NCBI RefSeq assembly: GCF_031928785.1
Contig: NZ_JARQAL010000005.1
DNA length: 64,000 bases
Reading direction: 5' to 3' (one strand)
Source of the DNA: Enterococcus_C asini_A
Lineage (GTDB): Bacteria; Bacillota; Bacilli; Lactobacillales; Enterococcaceae
A program made the position numbers and the translations under genes. Positions within the stretch are counted from its first letter, which is position 1. The number at the start of each line of letters is the position of its first letter. Shown here one piece after another: positions 24,715 to 32,380 of this stretch. Below the pieces are notes generated by a model. The model made no database searches. It was not told the origin of the DNA and saw only the letters and a list, made by a program, of their open reading frames with translations.

Positions 24715-26055
24715 GTGAAGAAACGTGGATTATCAGCACTGTTGGTATGTTCATTGTTACTAACTGCAGTTGCGACACCAGTAGTAGCAGCAGCGGACGA
24801 AATCGACACGAAGATTGAACAACAAGATAAGAAAATTTCTAGCTTGAAAGGTCAACAAGCAGACGCCCAAGAAAAAATTGATGCATTGCAAAGCGATGTA
24901 GACTCTATTGCTACGAAAGCTGAAAAGCTTGTTAACGAGTCTGCTAAATTGGGTGAACAACAAACAAAATTACAAAGTGAAATTGAAAGTCTAGAAAAAC
25001 GGATTGCCAAACGGGAAGATAAAATTCAAAATCAAGCCCGGGACGTACAAGTCAATGGCAAAAACACTTCGGTATTGACTGCCGTTTTAGATGCGGATTC
25101 AGTATCCGATGCTATCGGAAAAGTTCAAGCGATGACGACAATCGTCAATGCTAACAATGAACTTGTCATTCAACAAAAAGCTGACAAAAAAGCGGTTGAA
25201 GATAAGAACGCTGAAATTAAAGAAAAACAAAAACAAGTTCAAGAAAATCAAGTGGAACTTGAAGCCCAAAAAGGCGATTTGATTGCGAAACAAGCTGATT
25301 TGAACGTGATGAAAGCTGACCTTGCTTTGGAACAAAATGATGCAGAAGGCGAAAAAGCAAACTTGCAACAAGCAAAAGCTGAAGCCGAAGCCGAAAAAGC
25401 TCGGGTAGCTGAAGAAGCACGTTTAGCAGAAGTTGCTCAACAACAAGCAGCTGCACGTCAAGCGGAAGTTGCGGATGCCCAAGAAACACCAGCATCCTCT
25501 ACAACGACAGAAGAATCAACTACTACTACACCAAGTACGGAAGTAGAAACACCAAGTTCAACAACACCAGAAACACCAGTTGTTGAAACGCCAACGCCAA
25601 GTACACCGACACCAAGTACGCCAGAAACACCAGCTGTTGAAACACCGACACCAAGTACACCAGAAGCACCGGTTGTTGAAACACCAGCACCAAGCACTCC
25701 TTCAACTGGTGGGGACTTGATTGCGACTGCTTATAAATACATTGGCACACCATATGTATGGGGCGGTTCTACTCCAAGTGGTTTTGACTGTTCTGGTTTT
25801 ACTTCTTATGTGTATCGTGAAGCATACGGCCGGGAAATTGGTCGGGTAACTACTGCTCAAGAAGGTAATGGACCCGTGATTAGCGTTGATGCTGCTAAAG
25901 CCGGCGACTTATTGTTCTGGGGTTCACCTGGTGGTTCTTACCACGTAGCTATTGCTTTAGGTGGTGGCCAATACATCCACGCACCACAACCTGGCGAATC
26001 TGTAAAAGTTTCTTCTTACTCTTACTATCGTCCAAGCTTTGCCGTATCTATGTAA
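24715..26055 (+). CDS. sagA: Secreted NlpC/P60 peptidoglycan hydrolase, SagA-like
   Basis: 446 residues from a GTG start (GGAGGA 7 nt upstream). Signal peptide (1-27, 'ATPVVAAADE'), long coiled coil (about 30-240, rich in Gln, Lys, Glu, Ala), a Thr/Pro/Ser linker made of repeated 'ETPxxSTP' units (about 255-335), then a C-terminal NlpC/P60 domain with C359 ('DCSGF'), H410 ('YHVAI') and H422 ('YIHAP') as catalytic triad. This is the architecture of SagA of E. faecium, a secreted endopeptidase needed for daughter-cell separation. Location just after mreCD also fits. The Pro/Thr linker length is repeat-driven and likely to vary between strains. Confidence 0.9.
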   Translation: MKKRGLSALLVCSLLLTAVATPVVAAADEIDTKIEQQDKKISSLKGQQADAQEKIDALQSDVDSIATKAEKLVNESAKLGEQQTKLQSEIESLEKRIAKREDKIQNQARDVQVNGKNTSVLTAVLDADSVSDAIGKVQAMTTIVNANNELVIQQKADKKAVEDKNAEIKEKQKQVQENQVELEAQKGDLIAKQADLNVMKADLALEQNDAEGEKANLQQAKAEAEAEKARVAEEARLAEVAQQQAAARQAEVADAQETPASSTTTEESTTTTPSTEVETPSSTTPETPVVETPTPSTPTPSTPETPAVETPTPSTPEAPVVETPAPSTPSTGGDLIATAYKYIGTPYVWGGSTPSGFDCSGFTSYVYREAYGREIGRVTTAQEGNGPVISVDAAKAGDLLFWGSPGGSYHVAIALGGGQYIHAPQPGESVKVSSYSYYRPSFAVSM

Positions 26056-26071
26056 TAAAATGAAAGCTTTC

Positions 26072-26101
26072 GACCAGCGACTTGTTCGCTGGTCTTTTTT
26101 T
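26072..26101 (+). terminator. Terminator after the SagA-like gene
   Basis: Perfect 8-bp GC-rich stem GACCAGCG / CGCTGGTC with a 7-nt loop, followed by seven T. Confidence 0.93.
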
Positions 26102-26177
26102 GACTCTTTATGAAAACTTCCTGAAAAGAGCTTGTCCCCTTAAGGAAACGTGATAAGATAAACAAGAGGTGAAAACT

Positions 26178-26681
26178 GTGAAAAAAATGTGGAAGCAACC
26201 TAATTTTTATTTTGCCATTGGTATTTTAATTATGGTGATTTTGTTTATTAGTTCGTCACAAACTTATGAAGAGCAGTCTCAAATCGGGTTGATTCAGCGT
26301 GTGCTTAAATCAGAACCTTTAAAACAGCCTTTATCAGCCATTCAGTTTGAATATGCGGGTAGTCAGGTATCGATAGCCTCTTTAGGTTATAGCAAATTTG
26401 TGGAGTTCTTTATTCGCAAAGGAGCCCATTTCGCTACTTACTTTATGATGGGAGGCAGTTTTTGTTTAGGGCTGTACTATAAGCAGAAGAATTTCTGGTG
26501 GGCCGGTTTTTTTGCTTGGCTTTCTGCCACAGGTTATGCGGGGATGGATGAATTTCATCAACAACTTACTGGCGGTCGCACTCCTTTATTTGAAGATGTG
26601 ATGTTGGATTCAGCTGGGGCACTTACGGCGGTTTTATTGATTTTGCTGATTTTTGTAGTGAAAGGGCGACGATTGCGCTGA
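26178..26681 (+). CDS. VanZ-family membrane protein
   Basis: 167 residues from the GTG at 26178 (AGAGGTGA 5 nt upstream); a GTG at 26169 lies in the ribosome site itself. Four hydrophobic segments and the family pattern 'KFVEFFIRKGAHFATYFMMG' plus 'YAGMDEFHQQLTGGRTPLFEDVMLDSAG' (DEFHQ...R...DV..D) identify VanZ-like proteins. The original VanZ gives low-level teicoplanin resistance, but chromosomal homologues have mostly unknown roles. It stands alone between the SagA-like gene and yebC. Confidence 0.85.
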   Translation: MKKMWKQPNFYFAIGILIMVILFISSSQTYEEQSQIGLIQRVLKSEPLKQPLSAIQFEYAGSQVSIASLGYSKFVEFFIRKGAHFATYFMMGGSFCLGLYYKQKNFWWAGFFAWLSATGYAGMDEFHQQLTGGRTPLFEDVMLDSAGALTAVLLILLIFVVKGRRLR

Positions 26682-26776
26682 AATAGTACTGGGAAAGGTT
26701 TTTTCTTGGGCTTTTTGAAAGGCTTGTTCTAAAATGAAGTAGAAACCATGTATGAATGGAATAAGGAGGATGTCGT

Positions 26777-27502
26777 ATGTCAGGACATAGTAAATGGAAT
26801 AATATTCAAGGGCGAAAAAATGCACAAGATGCAAAACGAGGGAAGATTTTTCAAAAGCTGTCTCGAGAAATCTATATGGCGGCTAAAGCCAGTGGTCCAG
26901 ATCCAGATACAAATCCGGCTTTGCGCCTCGTTATGGATAAGGCGAAATCGGCCAATATGCCCAATGACAATGTAGAACGGGCGATTAAAAAAGCTACTAG
27001 TACTACAGAAGGAGCCAACTATGATGAAGTGAGCTACGAAGGCTATGGTCCTGGTGGGGTGGCGATTTTAGTACACGCTTTAACGGATAACCGGAATCGG
27101 ACGGCGACAAATGTGCGGGTTGCGTTTACCCGCAATGGTGGCAATTTAGGAGAAACTGGTTCGGTAAGTTATATGTTTGATCGTCGAGGTTATCTTGCCA
27201 TTGAACGAGCTGGTCTTGAGGTAGACGAAGATAGGATGCTGGAAGATGTTATTGAAGCAGGGGCAGAAGACATGTTAACCTCACCAGAAGTCTTTGAAAT
27301 CTATACCGCTCCAGAAGATTTTACCGCGGTGCGAGATCAATTGACCGCTGACGGCTTTACCCTAGCACAAGCAGAGCTGACCATGGTGCCAAGCACTACT
27401 ACTAAAGTGACAGCAGAACAAAGAGAACAATTACAAGTTTTAATTGATAAACTAGAAGACGATGATGATGTTTCTGAAGTTTATACGAGTTTAGAGGAGT
27501 AA
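26777..27502 (+). CDS. yebC: YebC/PmpR-family protein (translation or DNA-binding regulator)
   Basis: 241 residues with start 'MSGHSKWNNIQGRKNAQDAKRG', the invariant family N-terminus, preceded by AAGGAGG. Further family blocks: 'NVERAIKKATS', 'YEGYGPGGVAILV', 'DNRNRTATNVR' and 'GGNLGETGSVSYMF'. YebC proteins were described as transcription regulators and more recently as factors that ease ribosome stalling at proline runs. Near-complete family length. A DUF1275 gene follows after 4 nt. Confidence 0.94.
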   Translation: MSGHSKWNNIQGRKNAQDAKRGKIFQKLSREIYMAAKASGPDPDTNPALRLVMDKAKSANMPNDNVERAIKKATSTTEGANYDEVSYEGYGPGGVAILVHALTDNRNRTATNVRVAFTRNGGNLGETGSVSYMFDRRGYLAIERAGLEVDEDRMLEDVIEAGAEDMLTSPEVFEIYTAPEDFTAVRDQLTADGFTLAQAELTMVPSTTTKVTAEQREQLQVLIDKLEDDDDVSEVYTSLEE

Positions 27503-27506
27503 TTTT

Positions 27507-28193
27507 GTGAGAATGCCGAAGTTTGTTGATCAACGGGTCGTAATCCACGAGAGCTTGCCCATTGGCATTTTATTGGCCATGGCTGGGGGCTTTTTGGATG
27601 TTTACACCTATTTGTTTCACGGAGAAGTTTTTGCGAGCATGCAGTCTGGTAATGTAATCCTAATGGGGGTCAGTGTGGCCCAAGGAGAGTTCCATGAGAT
27701 TGTGCGCTACTTAGTGCCGATTATCATGTTTTTGATTGGGATCTTTATGACCAATTTGTTAAAGCACCAATTTCCGAAAAATCGCTTGTTTATTTGGCAA
27801 AATGCGGCGGTGGTTATCGAATTAGTGGGTATTTTTTTTGTAGGTCTTTTTTCGGAGTCTACCAGTAATTTGGTGATTAATTCTGCCTTGGCTTTTTTTG
27901 CTGCCATTCAATATGCTACTTATCGTAGGTTAGCGGGATTGCCCTATGCCACTACTATGACTTCGGGGAACTTGCGCTCGATTGCCGATTACGCCTATGC
28001 CCATTTTTTTACTAAGGATCCCACAGCGTCTTTTAAAATCAAATACACTTCTACCATAGTAGTAGGTTTTTTCACTGGCGCCATTCTCAGTGCCTTGTCA
28101 GCCCCTTTGTTTAAAGGCCGCGCCATTTGGTGTGTGTCTTTGTTGTTAGTTGTGGTTTTAGTGATTACGTTAAAGAATCAAGAACCCGCCTGA
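27507..28193 (+). CDS. DUF1275 (YoaK-family) membrane protein
   Basis: 228 residues from a GTG with AGAGGAG 7 nt upstream. Six or so hydrophobic segments. 'IGILLAMAGGFLDVYTYL...VFASMQSGNVILMGV' and 'ATTMTSGNLRSIADY' are the two signature blocks of DUF1275. Function unknown; distant resemblance to transporters has been suggested for the family. It follows yebC at 4 nt and is probably co-transcribed. Confidence 0.85.
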   Translation: MRMPKFVDQRVVIHESLPIGILLAMAGGFLDVYTYLFHGEVFASMQSGNVILMGVSVAQGEFHEIVRYLVPIIMFLIGIFMTNLLKHQFPKNRLFIWQNAAVVIELVGIFFVGLFSESTSNLVINSALAFFAAIQYATYRRLAGLPYATTMTSGNLRSIADYAYAHFFTKDPTASFKIKYTSTIVVGFFTGAILSALSAPLFKGRAIWCVSLLLVVVLVITLKNQEPA

Positions 28194-28206
28194 AAGGAGA
28201 ATTGCG

Positions 28207-28713
28207 ATGAAAGCTATGGAATTATCCCGGGACACATTGCTTCGGGCTCAAGAACGCTTGGAAGAAACATTAGGGCAAATGACGGTCACTGAGGCCAACC
28301 AAATGCCTCATCCGTTAATCAAATCGGTGACTTGGCTCATGTGGCATACTGCCCGCGAATTGGACTTACAAATTTCTCAGTTAAAGAACAGTGAATCTTT
28401 ATGGCAAAACAAATGGAGTGCTCGCTTTGCTTTGGATTTACCTGACGATACCGAGGAGTGGCACCATACCCCAGAAGAAGCGGCGAAAGTCGTTGTTTCC
28501 GATAAAAGCATTCTGTCGGCGTATTTGAAAGCGAGCATAAGGTTAACTGAGGAATATTTGTTGAATCTGGACGAGAGCAGTTTACAAGATGTGGTGGATG
28601 ATTCATGGGAAGTACCTGTCACGCGTCAAGTACGGCTGGTTTCAATTATTGATGATGCTGTGATGCACTCAGGTCAAGCAGTCTACACAAGAAGATTGGT
28701 CATTAATAAATAA
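28207..28713 (+). CDS. DinB-superfamily protein
   Basis: 168 residues, four-helix-bundle pattern with putative metal-binding histidines in 'LMWHTARELDLQIS' and 'DAVMHSGQAVYTRR', as in DinB/YfiT-like thiol-dependent enzymes. Residues 'WHHTPEEAAKVV' fit the same family. The substrate cannot be told. It lies 13 nt after the DUF1275 gene with AAAGGAG before its ATG, last gene of the yebC operon before a strong terminator. Confidence 0.8.
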   Translation: MKAMELSRDTLLRAQERLEETLGQMTVTEANQMPHPLIKSVTWLMWHTARELDLQISQLKNSESLWQNKWSARFALDLPDDTEEWHHTPEEAAKVVVSDKSILSAYLKASIRLTEEYLLNLDESSLQDVVDDSWEVPVTRQVRLVSIIDDAVMHSGQAVYTRRLVINK

Positions 28714-28716
28714 AAT

Positions 28717-28765
28717 AAACCCGAGACCTATTTAGTCCAAAAACTAAACGGGTCTCGGGTTTTTA
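28717..28765 (+). terminator. Terminator of the yebC-DUF1275-dinB group
   Basis: 12-bp outer stem (28717-28728 with 28751-28762) reading CCCGAGACC / GGTCTCGGG at its core, plus an inner TTTAGT/ACTAAA arm, ending in a T run. Confidence 0.92.
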
Positions 28766-28825
28766 ATAACGGAGTACCTGGCAAAAGCAATCAAACTTTA
28801 GCCAATCAAAAATATATTAGTCTAT

Positions 28826-28851
28826 AAAAAAGGAACAGCCTAAGCTGCTCC
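28826..28851 (-). terminator. Terminator of the L,D-transpeptidase gene
   Basis: On the minus strand GGAGCAGC / GCTGTTCC forms an 8-bp stem with one mismatch and a 4-nt loop, followed by six T (complement of 28826-28831). Confidence 0.8.
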
Positions 28852-28867
28852 ATTAGTCAATTATGAA

Positions 28868-30274
28868 TTAGAAAACTAGGACGGGGGTCCCGACTTCTAC
28901 TGCTTCATATAATGTCTTCATCACATCTGGTGGTGTGTTCACACAGCCGTGGGAGCCATTGGTCAAGTAGAGGTCACCACCGTATGCCGGTTGCCAATCA
29001 GAATCGTGAATTCCTACGCCGGTCCAGTCAATTGGTAACCAGTAGGCAACAGGAGAGGCATAATCCGTACCATCATCATTTTTCCCTTTTAACGTTTCAT
29101 TGGTTTTCTTTTCCCAAATGTAGTTCACGCCAGGAGGAGTTGCAGATTTTGGTTTGCCGGTTACGACATCGGTTTCTAGAGCCACCGCACCGTCTTTGTA
29201 GTACCACATGTGTTGATTTTGTAGGTCAACTTCAATATAGGTATTGCCAATTAATGGCGTATCTGCTGCGGCACTGCCGGCAGTTATTGGCGTGCGGGTA
29301 AAGGGTGCGCCAGCTAGAATGGCTTCCATTAAAGCATCGGTTTCGCTATCTGGCTGAATGGTCCAACTATAGGTTCCTGCTGGGACGCTGACTTCACCTC
29401 GTTTGGTACTATTAAATTTCGTAGCATTGGTACTCGTATTGTATCTTTCACCAAGAGAAGTGACATAGGCTTTGACTTGTTCCCGGTCTAATGAAACTTT
29501 GCCATCTGTATAAGTTAACCAACCAGAGATTGTTTCTGTTGGGATTTGGAAAGTTTCGCCGTTAATGGTGTAATTGGCCTGAATTTGGGCAATTTGATTA
29601 AGCTGGTTCATTTGTTCTTGTAATGTGGCATCGGTGGAAAGAACAGTTGGTTTTTCTGTATAGTCCATCAAATCTAAGGTGAACTGATCTTTTGCCACAA
29701 AAGCTTTTAAGTCTTTAATAACCTGGTCCACATTAACGGAATTCCCGTTCACTTCTGGAGTAATGGTAAAACCAGTTGGGCCTTTGGTTAAGGTAGCGTC
29801 GGCAGTTTTGGTGCGGCTTTCGTTTAAGGTGTTTAGTTCGGTTTGGATGTTGGCTGCCGCAGCATCCAGCTGAGCTTCATCCAGGGTTAAGCCGTTGACG
29901 TCGCTACTGTTGCTGGTAAAGACGTAAGCCATTCCCCAGCCCCATTGGTTTTGATCCCCTAAGAGGTTATCCAACTCTTTGGAAAAGTCCGTTTTCATCC
30001 CCAAATCCGCTAGGGAAACCTTTTTCCACTCCGTTCCGTTATCGGTAATGGTGAAGTTGGTTTGTGCGGTAGCCTCTTGTAATTTTTTATTGGCCTCTGA
30101 GACGGTTAAATTACTAATATCTGTATGGTTAATCTTCGTATTAGGCAAAAAGCGGTCGGAATAATTGCTAGCATTGACACCGTAACCAGTAGTCAATGCT
30201 ACCACTGCTAAGAGGACGGCAATTAAGATGTACTTCTTTTTCCCGGATTTATGATGACGAGATGTACGAGACAT
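28868..30274 (-). CDS. L,D-transpeptidase (YkuD) with two PG-binding-like domains
   Basis: 468 residues. Basic N-terminus and one transmembrane helix (about 15-36, 'YILIAVLLAVVALTTGYGV') anchor it. Two repeated domains of the YoaR/PG-binding-4 type follow ('NLTVSEANKKLQEATAQTNFTI', 'LDLMDYTEKPTV'). The C-terminal YkuD domain has 'YIEVDLQNQHMWYYKDGAVALETDVVTGKP', 'GIHDSDW' and the catalytic 'SHGCVNT' with C444. This is the architecture of Ldt(fm) of E. faecium, which makes 3-3 cross-links insensitive to most beta-lactams. AAGGAG lies 8 nt before the ATG. Single gene with its own terminator. Confidence 0.92.
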   Translation of the reverse strand: MSRTSRHHKSGKKKYILIAVLLAVVALTTGYGVNASNYSDRFLPNTKINHTDISNLTVSEANKKLQEATAQTNFTITDNGTEWKKVSLADLGMKTDFSKELDNLLGDQNQWGWGMAYVFTSNSSDVNGLTLDEAQLDAAAANIQTELNTLNESRTKTADATLTKGPTGFTITPEVNGNSVNVDQVIKDLKAFVAKDQFTLDLMDYTEKPTVLSTDATLQEQMNQLNQIAQIQANYTINGETFQIPTETISGWLTYTDGKVSLDREQVKAYVTSLGERYNTSTNATKFNSTKRGEVSVPAGTYSWTIQPDSETDALMEAILAGAPFTRTPITAGSAAADTPLIGNTYIEVDLQNQHMWYYKDGAVALETDVVTGKPKSATPPGVNYIWEKKTNETLKGKNDDGTDYASPVAYWLPIDWTGVGIHDSDWQPAYGGDLYLTNGSHGCVNTPPDVMKTLYEAVEVGTPVLVF

Positions 30275-30427
30275 ATTGTAAGCTCCTTATGTAAAAATAT
30301 TAAAAGTAAGTATAGGGACAATTTTACCAGTTTAGAACCATGATAGCACGATTTGGTTAAAATACTAGCCACAGGTTTTAAGAAATACATTTTTTTAAGA
30401 ATCTCTAATAAATAGGAGCCTTTTATG

Positions 30428-30456
30428 CAAAAAAACGAGCCCTAAGTTAGGACTCG
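30428..30456 (-). terminator. Terminator of ldh
   Basis: On the minus strand CGAG-TCCTAA-C-TTAGG-GCTCG folds into a hairpin with one internal mismatch, followed by TTTTTTT (complement of 30429-30435). Confidence 0.88.
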
Positions 30457-30479
30457 CAGGTTTTTGCATCAACGGTAGC

Positions 30480-31472
30480 TTATTTGCCAGCTGCGTCTTC
30501 AGCTTCTAATTTTTCAAAAGCTTCCGTTAAGACAGCTTTCAATTCTTTCGCAGAAGCGTTCATCCGATCTTGTTCAGAATCGCTTAGTGGAATTTCAATA
30601 ACGGCTTTCACACCTTGGGCATTGACCACAGCAGGAGCACCGATATAAATATCATTTTGACCGTATTTGTCATCCATGTAGACGGATACTGGGAAAATCG
30701 CATCTTCATCGTTTAAGATGGCACGAGTAATTCGAGCCAATGCAACGGCAATCCCGTAGAAGGTAGCACCTTTTCGGTCAATGATTTCGTAAGCCGCATC
30801 TCGTACGCTAAAGAAGAGGTTAACCATAGCTTCTTCATCCACATCTGGATTGTTCTTAACCCATTCATAAATTTGTAAGCCGCCCACATTGGCATGAGAC
30901 CAAACTGGGAATTCAGAATCCCCGTGTTCTCCTAAGATGTAAGCATGGACGTTACGGGCATCTACGCCGACCATTTCAGCGATTTTTTGACGGAAACGAG
31001 CAGAGTCTAAAGAAGTACCAGAGCCTAAGACCCGTTCTTTAGGGAAGCCAGAGAATTTCCAAGTAGAGTAAGTCAAGATATCTACTGGGTTAGCAGCTAC
31101 TAAGAAGATTCCTTTAAAACCAGAAGCTACAACACTGTGAACGACTTCGCGGTTGATTTTCAAGTTTTTGTGAACTAAGTCTAAACGAGTTTCGCCAGGT
31201 TTTTGTGGGGCACCCGCTGTGATTACGACAAGGTCAGCATCGTGACAGTCATCATAGCTTGCGGCATAGATTTTTTTAGGTGATGTCCAAGCTAGAGCAT
31301 CCGTTAAATCTAATGCGTCGCCTTCTGTTTTCTTAGTATTGATGTCAATAATCCCGACTTCTTGGGCGATATTTTGAGTGACAAGAGCGAAGGCATAGCT
31401 AGAACCTACAGCGCCGTCTCCAATAAGGATAACCTTTTGATGATCTTTCAATGTTTCCTTGGTGTTTGTCAT
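30480..31472 (-). CDS. ldh: L-lactate dehydrogenase
   Basis: 330 residues. Reduces pyruvate to L-lactate with NADH, the main fermentation step of lactic acid bacteria. Seen: Rossmann motif 'VILIGDGAVGSSYAFAL', 'TAGAPQKPGETRLDL' (substrate Arg in the mobile loop), 'VAANPVDILTY', and the active-site 'ILGEHGDSEFPVWS' with the catalytic His. 'GSGTSLDSARFR' is also conserved. Monocistronic: own promoter at 31511-31539 and own terminator. AAAGGACGG precedes the ATG. Confidence 0.96.
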   Translation of the reverse strand: MTNTKETLKDHQKVILIGDGAVGSSYAFALVTQNIAQEVGIIDINTKKTEGDALDLTDALAWTSPKKIYAASYDDCHDADLVVITAGAPQKPGETRLDLVHKNLKINREVVHSVVASGFKGIFLVAANPVDILTYSTWKFSGFPKERVLGSGTSLDSARFRQKIAEMVGVDARNVHAYILGEHGDSEFPVWSHANVGGLQIYEWVKNNPDVDEEAMVNLFFSVRDAAYEIIDRKGATFYGIAVALARITRAILNDEDAIFPVSVYMDDKYGQNDIYIGAPAVVNAQGVKAVIEIPLSDSEQDRMNASAKELKAVLTEAFEKLEAEDAAGK

Positions 31473-31510
31473 TGCTATTCCGTCCTTTCAGATCCATATT
31501 TATCGTAACA

Positions 31511-31539
31511 ATCGTATCATTTCATTTCTGGTTTGTCAT
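31511..31539 (-). promoter_or_regulatory. ldh promoter
   Basis: Minus strand: ATGACA (31539-31534), 17 bp, TACGAT (31516-31511). Transcription would start about 35 bp upstream of the ATG. No clear operator seen. Confidence 0.55.
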
Positions 31540-31696
31540 GTAATATGATTGCATCTAAACCTCGATACAATAGGCTTCATCCTTGGTGGGGCTTACATTA
31601 TCCCCAGTGAGGAATTCAGCGCTTTGCCCCACATTGCCGGTTTCTTAAGAAAAACGAAAAGGCTTTTGTCTTCAGTGCCTATAATTAGCAGGACTG

Positions 31697-31743
31697 TGCT
31701 ATAATTTTAAAAAAGCGTCTAAGGACTGGAGATTTTTCTCCAG
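31697..31743 (+). promoter_or_regulatory. pth promoter (extended -10) and leader hairpin
   Basis: TGCTATAAT at 31697-31705 is a perfect extended -10; another TATAAT lies at 31680-31685. In the leader a 6-bp stem CTGGAG / CTCCAG (31726-31731 and 31738-31743) is followed by CCTTTTGTG, weakly terminator-like. The 324-bp gap between ldh and pth also holds GTGGGGC...GCCCCAC with a long loop, of unknown meaning. Confidence 0.5.
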
Positions 31744-31796
31744 CCTTTTGTGCTGTTTTCAGGTAAACCGTTAAAAAAGAAAAGGAAGCAAAAAAA

Positions 31797-32366
31797 ATGA
31801 AAATGATAGTAGGGCTGGGTAATCCTGGCCGGAAATATGAAAAGACAAAACACAATGTGGGTTTTATGACCGTTGATCGCGTGGCGGAAAAATTCGGCGC
31901 AACTTTCAAAAACAATGCTTTTGAAGCGGAAGTAGCTGAATTTTTTGTCAATGGAGAGAAGGTTCTTTTGGTCAAACCCCAAACCTTTATGAATGAATCT
32001 GGTCGTGCAGTAGGACCATTGTTGACTTACTTTGGCTTGGAAGCTGAGGATTTACTAGTAGTTTATGACGATTTGGATTTAGAATTAGGCAAATTGCGAC
32101 TACGTCAAAAAGGCTCGGCGGGGGGACACAATGGCATGAAGAGCATCATCAGCCATCTTGGTCGTCAAGACTTTAAACGAATTAAAATCGGCATCGGCCG
32201 TCCGCCAGAAAAAATGACCGTGGTCAATCATGTCTTAAGTCCTTTTGCTAAAGAAGACTTGTCTATAATAGAAGGAAGCTTGCAAAAAGCTACGGAAGCC
32301 TGTGAATTTTTACTAGGCTCTCATGACTTTACCCAAGCGATGAATCAGTTTAACGTGCAAAATTAG
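31797..32366 (+). CDS. pth: Peptidyl-tRNA hydrolase
   Basis: 189 residues. Releases tRNA from peptidyl-tRNA dropped by the ribosome. Family blocks 'VGLGNPGRKYEKTKHNVGFM' (with the catalytic His), 'LVKPQTFMNESG', 'YDDLDLELGKLRLRQKGSAGGHNGMKSI' and 'FKRIKIGIGRPP' are all present. GGAAG precedes the ATG. It is followed 14 nt later by mfd, the usual Firmicutes order. Confidence 0.96.
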   Translation: MKMIVGLGNPGRKYEKTKHNVGFMTVDRVAEKFGATFKNNAFEAEVAEFFVNGEKVLLVKPQTFMNESGRAVGPLLTYFGLEAEDLLVVYDDLDLELGKLRLRQKGSAGGHNGMKSIISHLGRQDFKRIKIGIGRPPEKMTVVNHVLSPFAKEDLSIIEGSLQKATEACEFLLGSHDFTQAMNQFNVQN

Positions 32367-32380
32367 AAAGCGGTGAAACA

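Noticed and set aside
25550..25700. Pro/Thr repeats of the SagA-like gene as a CRISPR or DNA repeat array
   Set aside because: Repeats are codon-level (ETPxxSTP linker), in frame, and without unique spacers.
31560..31640. GTGGGGC...GCCCCAC inverted repeat between ldh and pth as a riboswitch
   Set aside because: Seven pairs around a loop of about 37 nt, no conserved riboswitch core recognised, and no T run.
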